This document shows positions 1-4,866 of a stretch of 8,588 nt of DNA, piece by piece (position 1 is the stretch's first letter; each line of letters starts with the position of its first letter). A model generated the notes under the pieces. That model was not told the origin of the DNA. It did no database searches and saw nothing but the letters and a program-made list of their open reading frames with translations. Both the position numbers and the translations under genes were made by a program. Source of the DNA: Verrucomicrobiota bacterium (lineage in GTDB: Bacteria; Verrucomicrobiota; Verrucomicrobiia; Chthoniobacterales; Xiphinematobacteraceae); NCBI GenBank assembly GCA_003176035.1, contig PSRL01000175.1:1-8588 (forward strand). The letters are read 5' to 3'.

Positions 1-135
1 CAAAAGGAAGCGGATAAGAAATATGGTGGAGACTTTAATCGTACTATTCTGGAAAGATTAGCTCCAATTTATCCGGAAGCTGAGGAATTTCTTAAAAAGA
101 ATACCACGTTTAAACACAGCAGAAAAAAAGTTTGA
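1..135 (+). CDS. C-terminal end of an unidentified protein (partial, 5' end outside window)
   Basis: Frame 1 is open from the first base to a TGA at 133-135, giving 44 residues that end in a strongly basic tail (KHSRKKV). The fragment is charged and looks helical, with a segment reading LERLAPIYPEAEEFLKK. It has no motif I can assign to a family, and the start lies outside the window. The next gene begins 42 bp later behind its own candidate promoter, so this gene probably ends the preceding transcription unit. No obvious hairpin terminator follows it. The reading frame itself is reasonably secure, the function is unknown. Confidence 0.55.
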   Translation, partial: QKEADKKYGGDFNRTILERLAPIYPEAEEFLKKNTTFKHSRKKV

Positions 136-143
136 ATTTGTAT

Positions 144-172
144 TTGACTGTAAGACAGTTACGTATAATTTG
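144..172 (+). promoter_or_regulatory. Candidate promoter of the ribbon-helix-helix gene, overlapping an operator
   Basis: TTGACT (144-149) resembles a -35 box and TATAAT (164-169) a -10 box. Their spacing is only 14 bp, so the true -10 may instead be TAATTT (166-171), 16 bp away. The 13-bp palindrome at 147-159 overlaps the -35 box and fills much of the spacer. Because the ATG at 178 lies about 8 bp after the -10, transcription would start at or next to the start codon. The mRNA may therefore be leaderless, which fits the absence of a Shine-Dalgarno sequence. Promoter calls by eye are uncertain. Confidence 0.45.
147..159. promoter_or_regulatory. Palindromic operator candidate, copy 1
   Basis: ACTGTAAGACAGT is a perfect inverted repeat (ACTGT/ACAGT arms around AAG). 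It lies in the promoter of the ribbon-helix-helix gene and starts 31 bp before its ATG. An identical copy sits at 319-331, at the same distance from the next gene's ATG. Ribbon-helix-helix proteins commonly bind short repeats of this kind and repress their own promoter, so an autoregulatory role is inferred. Confidence 0.6.
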
Positions 173-177
173 TTCTT

Positions 178-402
178 ATGGAAAAAAATCGGTACTGCCG
201 GAAAACATTGTCATTACCAAGTGCTCTGGTGGAAGCCATACAGACTGAAGCTACCTCGATGGGAAAAAGTTTTTCATTCGTCCTGAGAAGTAAGCTCAAC
301 AGCCTTTTTTTACCCAAAACTGTAAGACAGTCTAAACGTAATCTTTCTGATGACAACCAAACAACTCTCAAACCTAACCGGCGTTCCCGAATTCACTATT
401 AG
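178..402 (+). CDS. Small ribbon-helix-helix (CopG/Arc-like) DNA-binding protein
   Basis: This 74-residue protein has a short strand-like N-terminus (RKTLSLP, about residues 8-14) followed by two predicted helices (SALVEAIQTEATSMG and SFSFVLRSKLNSLF). That is the usual strand-helix-helix order of CopG/Arc-type repressors, which bind DNA as dimers through the strand. The tail after about residue 48 is polar and basic (KPNRRSR) and overlaps the next gene by 53 bp. ATG 178 is the only sensible start and lacks a Shine-Dalgarno sequence. Two identical 13-bp palindromes, one in its promoter and one inside its 3' end, suggest it represses itself and the following gene. It could be a copy-number or transfer regulator. 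The fold assignment is from pattern only. Confidence 0.6.
   Translation: MEKNRYCRKTLSLPSALVEAIQTEATSMGKSFSFVLRSKLNSLFLPKTVRQSKRNLSDDNQTTLKPNRRSRIHY
319..331. promoter_or_regulatory. Palindromic operator candidate, copy 2
   Basis: This is an identical 13-bp copy of ACTGTAAGACAGT, lying inside the 3' part of the ribbon-helix-helix gene. It begins 31 bp upstream of the ATG at 350, the same offset as copy 1 from the ATG at 178. Flanking bases differ, so this is not simply a longer duplication. No good -10 box is seen after it. Confidence 0.55.
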
Positions 403-571
403 GCGGCTTGCCCCCGAACTGGATGGAGTCCCCTGTGGCGGACGCTACGGGTATGTGTTTCCCAAAGACGCTCCAAAACGTTTGCTAGCCATCTTACGCC
501 AGAGGCGAGGCGGCTCACAGTGGCGGATTTTTCAAATGCGCAAAAACGCCAAAGAGCAGACAGGTGCATGA
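350..571 (+). CDS. Small excisionase/MerR-like helix-turn-helix protein
   Basis: This 73-residue protein starts MTTKQLSNLTGVPEFTIRRL, a classic helix-turn-helix at residues 2-20 of the kind found in excisionase, AlpA and MerR-type small DNA binders. A glycine-containing wing follows (CGGRYGYVFPKDAP, about residues 29-42), then a short helix and a basic tail. It begins within the upstream ribbon-helix-helix gene (53-bp overlap), and its TGA (569-571) overlaps the ATG of the next gene as ATGA, which suggests translational coupling. Its target is unknown: it may control plasmid copy number or transfer, or be a remnant excisionase. No Shine-Dalgarno sequence is visible. Confidence 0.6.
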   Translation: MTTKQLSNLTGVPEFTIRRLAPELDGVPCGGRYGYVFPKDAPKRLLAILRQRRGGSQWRIFQMRKNAKEQTGA

Positions 572-891
572 AGATAAAACCTGACCCGGTTGGTAAATTC
601 GTCGCTCTACTGGAATCCTTCCGGGGTTGGGTTACTGCCAAGCAGCTTTCGAACTTTGCCAGCGATCGCTGGCTCCGTGTCCTAGCAAATGCCAGCAATG
701 GCAAAATCATCACAGGACAAAAGGGCTACAAAGCAGCGCGACATGCCACGCGCAGTGAAATCCTTCATTCAGCCCATTGGCTGGAACACCAAGCAAGCGA
801 AATGCTCCAGCGAGCCCGTGTTATTCGCAAAGTGGCAAACCAAACAAACGCCGCCGATTTCAAAACACCAAATCACCCAACCCAACCATGA
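568..891 (+). CDS. Winged-helix-like phage/plasmid accessory protein
   Basis: I chose ATG 568 because it overlaps the stop of the previous gene (ATGA) and yields 107 residues beginning MKIKPDPVGKFVALLESF. An in-frame ATG at 520 would add 16 residues that overlap the upstream gene. Residues 20-60 (WVTAKQLSNFASDRWLRVLA, then GKIITGQKGYKAARHAT) look like a helix-turn-helix followed by a beta-wing. The rest is a long helical stretch (EILHSAHWLEHQASEMLQRARVIRK). Similar small proteins occur in phage and plasmid early regions, to my recollection, without a known function. Its stop overlaps the next ATG. The gene is likely real; a role in DNA binding or replication control is inference. Confidence 0.6.
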   Translation: MKIKPDPVGKFVALLESFRGWVTAKQLSNFASDRWLRVLANASNGKIITGQKGYKAARHATRSEILHSAHWLEHQASEMLQRARVIRKVANQTNAADFKTPNHPTQP

Positions 892-1139
892 TAAAACTCA
901 GCATTAACACCGATAAAATAGACCAATCCTCCCTGCACAAAACCGAGAGCGGAACCTACCTCACCATCTTCCTCAACGAAAACAAGGAAGGGCGCAACGA
1001 CTATGGCAACGACGGATACGCCAGCCAAGGACTCTCCAAAGAAAAGCGGGAAGCAGGGACCAAAGGACCCATCGTCGGTAACTGGAAATACCTGGAAACC
1101 AAAACAACGCAGAATGAGTCCAGTGGTTCGGACTCTTAA
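888..1139 (+). CDS. Conserved-looking 83-residue phage/plasmid protein of unknown function
   Basis: ATG 888 overlaps the stop of the preceding gene (ATGA, 888-891) and gives an 83-residue protein starting MIKLSINTDKIDQSSL. The pattern is N-terminal beta (KLSINTDKID), then TYLTIFLNEN, then YGNDGYASQGLSKEKREAG, then KGPIVGNWKYL. It resembles small proteins I associate with phage and plasmid replication regions, with a YGN-G....S.EER/KREAG..GPI.GN layout, but I know of no established function. A longer in-frame reading from 777 would be arginine/proline-rich, out of character, and would lie inside the preceding gene. Its position just before the initiator suggests an accessory role in DNA replication or single-strand handling, which is inference only. 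Confidence 0.6.
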   Translation: MIKLSINTDKIDQSSLHKTESGTYLTIFLNENKEGRNDYGNDGYASQGLSKEKREAGTKGPIVGNWKYLETKTTQNESSGSDS

Positions 1140-1164
1140 CTTTAACTAGCGACCCCCATTACCC

Positions 1165-2004
1165 ATGACACCAACACTCTCACCGGGAGCTGTTTTCAAT
1201 CCCCACCGCGCATTTCATGGCGTTTGGATCCCTCAGTGGCTCGAAGAGCGCCATGAAGTTTCCGAAAAAGCGAAAAAAGCCTATGCTTACCTCACATTTT
1301 TTGCCGGTAGCAAAGGTCAAGCTTGGCCTTCCTACAACACCTTAGCGAAAAAACTGCACGTATCGCGTAGGCATGTCATTCGAATTCTGCATGAACTCAC
1401 AGTACACAGACTCATCAGGATCACTCACATCAAAGACTCGATACGAGGCAATCAAGCGAACATTTATGAGTTTCTGTGGCATGAATGGATGCAACATTCC
1501 GAAGATGCACATTTCAAACTGGTGGTACCAGATGAGCCGCCGTTGGAGAACCCTAGTACCAGAAATGTCACCAGGGTAACTCAGTCTCCTCTGCCACCCC
1601 CTAGTGACATTTCTGACACCATCCCTGGTGACGTGCCGAGCACCACCCCTAGTGACATCGGCGTCACCCCCCTGGTGACACCCCTGTCACCCAAAGAGAA
1701 TAATAAGAAGAGAATAAATTATAAGAGAATAAAGGTAGGTAGGTATCCGGGCGCTGAAACTGCATCTCAACCAGACCAACCTACCAACCACCCCTCGGAG
1801 AATCGATGTATCAGCCATGAACAGTGGCTGAAAACCCTCAAGCAGGGCCATTCTGACAAAGACATCGAAGGCGAACTCAAGAGCTTCCTTGCTCATTGCA
1901 ATGGCAAAGGAACAACTGCTAATCGCAGCGGATTCCTTGGATGGTTGAAGATAGCAAGCCCGGCAATCCGTCCGCCGAAACCCAAACCTCGTTACACCTA
2001 CTGA
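1165..2004 (+). CDS. Winged-helix plasmid/phage replication initiator (lambda O-like layout)
   Basis: This 279-residue protein has an N-terminal winged-helix domain (about residues 16-106). The region ...VWIPQWLEERHEVSEKAKK leads into GQAWPSYNTLAKKLHVSRRHVIRIL, the helix-turn-helix at about 55-75, and is followed by a strand-rich wing. This matches the HTH_36-type initiators of phages and plasmids. Residues 125-200 form a Pro/Ser/Thr-rich linker whose DNA carries iterons and an AT-rich tract, features expected of a replication origin. The C-terminal 60 residues (HEQWLKTLKQGHSDKDIEGEL onward) form a second small domain, perhaps contacting the loader encoded next. In lambda, O binds iterons inside its own gene and P delivers DnaB; the arrangement here is parallel. 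No Shine-Dalgarno sequence is visible at ATG 1165. The initiator role is inferred from fold, iterons and neighbour. Confidence 0.75.
   Translation: MTPTLSPGAVFNPHRAFHGVWIPQWLEERHEVSEKAKKAYAYLTFFAGSKGQAWPSYNTLAKKLHVSRRHVIRILHELTVHRLIRITHIKDSIRGNQANIYEFLWHEWMQHSEDAHFKLVVPDEPPLENPSTRNVTRVTQSPLPPPSDISDTIPGDVPSTTPSDIGVTPLVTPLSPKENNKKRINYKRIKVGRYPGAETASQPDQPTNHPSENRCISHEQWLKTLKQGHSDKDIEGELKSFLAHCNGKGTTANRSGFLGWLKIASPAIRPPKPKPRYTY
1551..1692 (+). repeat. Iteron array inside the initiator gene (probable oriV binding sites)
   Basis: Four close repeats with core CCCTRGTGAC start at 1599, 1623, 1647 and 1670 (spacing 24, 24, 23 bp), and each unit ends in CACC. A fifth, weaker unit (CCCTAGTACC, ending CACC) starts at 1551, exactly 48 bp before the first, and an inverted core ATGTCACCAGGG lies at 1565-1576. 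Many units have inner symmetry, such as GGTGAC (1674-1679) facing GTCACC (1686-1691). The last unit is in a different codon frame from the others (P-S-D versus L-V-T), so the repeat is conserved as DNA rather than as protein. Iterons of about 20 bp next to an AT-rich tract are typical initiator-binding sites. Confidence 0.75.
1693..1746 (+). repeat. AT-rich, C-free tract with three AAGAGAATAA repeats (probable DNA unwinding element)
   Basis: Directly after the last iteron come 54 bases with no C on the + strand. AAGAGAATAA occurs exactly at 1694-1703, 1708-1717 and 1723-1732 (spacing 14 and 15 bp). The tract ends in tandem GGTA units (1734-1745). Repeated AT-rich short motifs beside initiator sites are typical unwinding elements (for example the 13-mers of E. 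coli oriC and the AT-rich block of lambda ori). It is translated as a Lys/Asn-rich stretch of the initiator. Confidence 0.65.
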
Positions 2005-2006
2005 AC

Positions 2007-2702
2007 ATGGAATCCTGCATACAAAAACGAAATTGCGCCGATTGTGGCCACGAATTTGTAGCCTATGACATCCTCTGGGACGCCCGTCCGGTCATTCAGC
2101 AACAAAGATGCGAGCAGTGTGTTGGAGCTATTGAGAGAGCCAAGCATGCGGCTGAAAAAACGGAACGGATTAAAAAACAGAAACTCGCATTTCATGCAGC
2201 CTGTCCTCCACTGTACCGAGACACTGAACCTGCCCGATTACATCCTAAATTCCGAGAAAGCGTACAACACTGGCAATACGGTCCACGTGGACTGGGACTC
2301 GTTGGCATTGCTGGCATAGGAAAAACCCGTGCGGCGTACTGGCTCCTTAAACGAATGGTAGCCCTTGATCAAAGCGTCTTGGCTACGAACGCGACTACAT
2401 TTGCAAAACTCTGCATAGATCAATTTTCCGATGATAAGGAAAGTAAATGGGCAGCGGTGCGAACACTAGAGGCCATCAGGCGAATCGACCTCTGGCTACT
2501 CGATGACCTTGGCAAACAGCGCATGACTGAGCGAGGAGAAGTGGAACTCCACGCCATACTGGAACATCGGACCGCATACAAGCGGCCCATCATTTGGACC
2601 AGCAACTCTACGAGTGAAGTCCTCAGAGCTAAATTCAGCGAAGAACGTACCGAACCTATCATGCGCAGACTTACTGATTTCACCGACATCATTTCCGTTT
2701 AG
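2007..2702 (+). CDS. DnaC-type AAA+ helicase loader with N-terminal zinc ribbon
   Basis: I chose ATG 2007, 2 bp after the initiator stop, giving 231 residues. An upstream in-frame ATG at 1941 would overlap the initiator by 64 bp. The N-terminus has a four-cysteine zinc-ribbon pattern (C10-x2-C13 and C35-x2-C38), followed by a basic coiled region. The ATPase core shows Walker A GIAGIGKT (100-107), Walker B LWLLDDLG (162-169), sensor-1 TSN (198-200) and a terminal arginine pair (R220/R221), the usual DnaC/IstB/DnaI order. Such proteins load the replicative DnaB-type helicase at the origin, and a place immediately after an initiator with internal iterons supports this, as with lambda O and P. 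IstB-type transposition helpers share the fold, but no transposase is adjacent. Confidence 0.85.
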   Translation: MESCIQKRNCADCGHEFVAYDILWDARPVIQQQRCEQCVGAIERAKHAAEKTERIKKQKLAFHAACPPLYRDTEPARLHPKFRESVQHWQYGPRGLGLVGIAGIGKTRAAYWLLKRMVALDQSVLATNATTFAKLCIDQFSDDKESKWAAVRTLEAIRRIDLWLLDDLGKQRMTERGEVELHAILEHRTAYKRPIIWTSNSTSEVLRAKFSEERTEPIMRRLTDFTDIISV

Positions 2703-2724
2703 AAAGATGAACTTGCCGTTAACC

Positions 2725-2729
2725 AAGGA
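2725..2729 (+). promoter_or_regulatory. Ribosome binding site AAGGA that fixes the start at 2737
   Basis: AAGGA ends 7 bases before ATG 2737. The other in-frame ATG at 2707 has no such site. This is one of only two clear Shine-Dalgarno sequences in the window, the other being GAGG at 5091-5094 before the relaxase. Confidence 0.55.
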
Positions 2730-2736
2730 CACTAAA

Positions 2737-3387
2737 ATGCAAAAGATACCAAAATTTCCCTGGCCTTCCGGGAATTCAGATTCTGGCGAATACAAAAAAT
2801 GCTGTGAATTTCTTCTCGATCATCTTGCTGAACAAGATGATTCCAAGTGGTCTCAGGCTCGGCAGACTTTGATAAATCGATATGCCTTGCCTGCTCAGTT
2901 AATCGATAAACTCCACGATACGGGAGACATTTATGCTATTGAGTCCGATATAGTATTCGTTCACCGCATTGCTAGCACTGGAAACATCGCAGGCGCTTCA
3001 TTGCAATCCCTTAGTACCGCATGTTGGAAAACCATAGGCGATGAGCATACGGCTTGGTTTGCAACAGGAGACTTGTCGCAAGCACGTTATGTCTCCGCAG
3101 TAGTGAATCCTATTGAAGCGCTCAGTTACCATACAATTGATCCGAACGAAACTGCCATAAGCTATCCCTCTCTTGCCGTAAGCTGTCCCTCCCTTTTAGC
3201 CCTTCGTGAATTAATGCTTATTCTCCAGGACAACCAAGGATTCACGCTCGCTTTCTGTGAAAGTAAAATCGGAGTAGCGGCAGAGGTAGTCCAAAGATCG
3301 AGTCGTTATGCACCCTTCATCCGTCGACCTGCCTTCTCTAAAAGTTGGAACGAAAAACTCCAGTTCCTAAGAACACGGACTGCCTGA
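2737..3387 (+). CDS. DUF3991/TOPRIM-like protein with apparently lost catalytic acids
   Basis: ATG 2737 is preferred for its AAGGA site; it gives 216 residues. The order of conserved blocks follows the DUF3991-TOPRIM proteins of plasmid and mobilisation regions: ARQTLINRYALPAQLIDKLHD (41-61), IVFVHRIASTGNIAGASLQS (72-91), AWFAT (106-110), NPIEALSYH (124-132), TLAFCESKIGVAAEVV (170-185) and the end block KSWNEKLQFL (202-211). In active TOPRIM domains the fourth block begins with Glu and the fifth reads AfDnDxxG. Here these are Asn124 and Cys174/Ser176. The fold therefore seems kept while metal binding and primase or nicking chemistry are probably lost. It may bind DNA or the replication proteins. 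The gene sits between the helicase loader and the next gene (1-bp gap). Confidence 0.65.
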   Translation: MQKIPKFPWPSGNSDSGEYKKCCEFLLDHLAEQDDSKWSQARQTLINRYALPAQLIDKLHDTGDIYAIESDIVFVHRIASTGNIAGASLQSLSTACWKTIGDEHTAWFATGDLSQARYVSAVVNPIEALSYHTIDPNETAISYPSLAVSCPSLLALRELMLILQDNQGFTLAFCESKIGVAAEVVQRSSRYAPFIRRPAFSKSWNEKLQFLRTRTA

Positions 3388-3388
3388 C

Positions 3389-3937
3389 ATGAATCAATTT
3401 GAGAGAGATTTAGAGCGTTTTATTGCAGGCAACATGGACCGAAGGACGAAATTTCATTTCGGTTATCCATCGGCTGAGCTTCGAAGAGCGGGCGTTCCAC
3501 CTTATCCCCTCATGCTAAATCAGTCCGTTATAAGAAAAATCTTGGACAAGCATGAACTTTCGGTTGCTCAACTCATTCAAGTTCAGGCGGCATTGAATAC
3601 GCCCATAATGATTTTTAAATCAGCCGTTGTTCCTGATGCGAAACTGCTTTTAACACAGATTGTTGTTAACGAAAAATCAGTTGTTCTGGCAATCCATCCG
3701 GGGGGCAAAATGGGTCATAAAGCTATCGTCAGCGAAGTCAAAAGCGTCCACCCGCGGCCCACAGAGCATGTTTTGATGTGGATGGAGAAAGGGTTGCTTC
3801 TTGCAGCGGATAAACAAAGAAGCCAGCAATGGCTAGAGGATCGGTCCCGGTATAATTCCGGGAGGTATCTAGCCATCGCTGGCCAGGTAAAATCTCTAAC
3901 ATTTAAGAGCCAAAGTCAAGGGGGAATGAAATTATGA
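3389..3937 (+). CDS. Stand-alone MuF-C/BECR-fold nuclease-like protein
   Basis: This 182-residue protein follows the previous stop after 1 bp. Its pattern matches the MuF C-terminal and PBECR (barnase-EndoU-colicin-RelE) type domains found at the ends of phage MuF and large polyvalent proteins. The blocks are FGYPSAELRRAGVPPYPLML (24-43), a helix with KHELS (54-58), NTPIMIFKSAVVPDAKLLLTQ (70-90), VVLAIHP (98-104), IVSEVKSVH (113-121) and LMWMEKGLLLAADKQRSQQWL (129-149). His55 in KHELS and the residues around SVH may belong to the active site, but I cannot confirm activity. These domains are normally fused to larger proteins, and here the domain is free. It could be a toxin-like RNase, a transferred effector or a catalytically silent partner of the TOPRIM-like protein. 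The family assignment is from memory of the pattern. Confidence 0.55.
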   Translation: MNQFERDLERFIAGNMDRRTKFHFGYPSAELRRAGVPPYPLMLNQSVIRKILDKHELSVAQLIQVQAALNTPIMIFKSAVVPDAKLLLTQIVVNEKSVVLAIHPGGKMGHKAIVSEVKSVHPRPTEHVLMWMEKGLLLAADKQRSQQWLEDRSRYNSGRYLAIAGQVKSLTFKSQSQGGMKL

Positions 3938-3955
3938 TAACTTCCCTCCTAACAT

Positions 3956-4402
3956 TCATTCCGGACGAATTCTCTGGAGGCGTTTCACTACCGAAAGTCC
4001 CGAACTGGTGGGCACAAGCTCCAGCTCAATCACATCCCCAGCCTGCAATTCGGCGGCTACTGCAAAGGGTACCAATCCAGGGAGGAGAGGAAGAAAAAGC
4101 CAGATCTTTCGGCCATTTTCATGCTGAACATACAGGTGGATGCCAGCACGTTTTCCCTTCTGCGAAGCACTTGTTTTCGATCCTTTGCTCCAAACTGTTT
4201 GGTCAACAGTGGCTCGCCAGATACCTAATGGGCGATTCTTCGAATAATCATTTTGGTCAAAATTTACTTCAGCGAGATCTTTGTAACGTATGGGCATATG
4301 GACAAGGTTGGTTTGTATTTGGTTTTCTCTACAAGCACAGTCGAGTAATTCGGCGAAGCTTGGAGAGGTGCGAGCGGCTAATAAGGTTCGCTCATTTTGC
4401 AA
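3956..4402 (-). CDS. Hypothetical minus-strand protein, possibly OB-fold-like
   Basis: This 148-codon frame converges on the replication genes, leaving 18 bp between the stops. The first codon is TTG (4402), with AGGAA just upstream; an in-frame ATG at 4297 would remove 35 residues. The product has normal composition, with hydrophobic strands: GIWRATVDQTVW, AGIHLYVQHENGRKIWLFLPLLPG and a C-terminal AGDVIELELVPTSSGLSVVKRLQ. The beta-rich C-terminus with a GD-I-LEL-GL-VV pattern recalls small OB-fold proteins, but no family is recognised. The overlapping plus-strand frame (3934-4878) is rich in Trp, His, Arg and Ser, runs through the transfer-origin hairpin, and is judged a shadow. The orientation opposite to both neighbouring modules marks a boundary. 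Confidence 0.5.
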   Translation of the reverse strand: MQNERTLLAARTSPSFAELLDCACRENQIQTNLVHMPIRYKDLAEVNFDQNDYSKNRPLGIWRATVDQTVWSKGSKTSASQKGKRAGIHLYVQHENGRKIWLFLPLLPGLVPFAVAAELQAGDVIELELVPTSSGLSVVKRLQRIRPE

Positions 4403-4454
4403 CGGTTCCTACCCTTTCTCTGCCTAATCGAAGCCGTCGCTATAATGATTTCAG

Positions 4455-4502
4455 TCCAAATAAAAATCACAATCCACTGGTCGGCAGCAAGTTTTATTTG
4501 GA
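4455..4502. repeat. 11-bp perfect inverted repeat with 26-bp spacer
   Basis: TCCAAATAAAA (4455-4465) faces TTTTATTTGGA (4492-4502). The match is exact over 11 bp and does not extend in either direction. It lies just upstream of the minus-strand gene and about 250 bp before the nic-like hairpin. It could be an operator for that gene or a relaxosome protein site. Confidence 0.55.
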
Positions 4503-4757
4503 AATTTTCCCCACCCCACAGCGCCAAAATTTAAGATCCACGGGCCGTTTGAGAGGTTTGCGACACTGGTTGCATCATCACGAACTGCCCTCCCTGATGC
4601 CTATGAAACAGGGTCGTGGTGACAGTACTCCACCTCTCCCAGCTCCGGCTCGGAGAGCCCTCCAGAGCCATCGCCATACCCATTCGGGCGAGAGGAAATG
4701 CCACTGGGCAGCCTCCAAGAACCATGCCTTTCCTAGGAGAAAGTCATGGCCGGATAG

Positions 4758-4792
4758 CACTTTTCCAGGGGGAAAAGTGCGCCTGTTTTTTT
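4758..4792 (+). other. oriT: Candidate origin of transfer (oriT): hairpin plus IncQ-like nic core
   Basis: GCACTTTTCC (4758-4767) and GGAAAAGTGC (4772-4781) form a perfect 10-bp stem around AGGG. The right arm runs into AAGTGCGCC (4776-4784), followed by TG and six T. RSF1010-type and pSK41/pIP501-like transfer origins have an inverted repeat followed by a nic region reading AAGTGCGCCCT; nine of those eleven bases match here. The site lies about 90 bp before the small DNA-binding gene and the relaxase, a usual place for oriT. By analogy nicking would fall near 4782/4783 on the + strand. A terminator is the main alternative, but the T run starts 5 bases after the stem. Confidence 0.6.
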
Positions 4793-4836
4793 GCTTCGCT
4801 TCAAAAACCTCTCCGACCGTCAGGCGGTCTCCGAGT

Positions 4837-4866
4837 TTGACTCACTTTCGTTCGCAAAATTTTAGC
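4837..4866 (+). promoter_or_regulatory. Weak candidate promoter for the mobilisation operon
   Basis: TTGACT (4837-4842) is a good -35 match and the same hexamer as at 144-149. About 18 bp later only poor -10 candidates appear (TTTAGC, 4861-4866). The ATG at 4875 has no Shine-Dalgarno sequence. The position between the nic-like hairpin and the first mobilisation gene would allow relaxosome proteins to repress transcription. Confidence 0.3.

Noticed and set aside
1599..1692. Repeats in the initiator gene as only a Pro/Ser/Thr protein repeat
   Set aside because: The last unit is in another codon frame and one core is inverted, so the repeat is not explained by the protein sequence.
1941..2006. 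Upstream ATG at 1941 as the start of the helicase loader
   Set aside because: It would overlap the initiator by 64 bp and add a low-complexity stretch; ATG 2007 lies 2 bp after the initiator stop and gives a normal N-terminus with the zinc ribbon.
2281..2292. 12-bp perfect palindrome GTCCACGTGGAC in the helicase loader gene
   Set aside because: It is single-copy and encodes the conserved approach to Walker A; there is no supporting context, so chance is the simplest view.
2007..2702. IstB-type transposition helper as identity of the AAA+ protein
   Set aside because: No IstA-like transposase or terminal inverted repeats flank it, whereas an initiator with an internal origin precedes it.
4758..4792. 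The hairpin with T6 run as a Rho-independent terminator
   Set aside because: The T run begins 5 bases after the stem and no plus-strand gene ends just upstream; the nic-like core and relaxase neighbourhood fit oriT better. A terminator role cannot be fully excluded.
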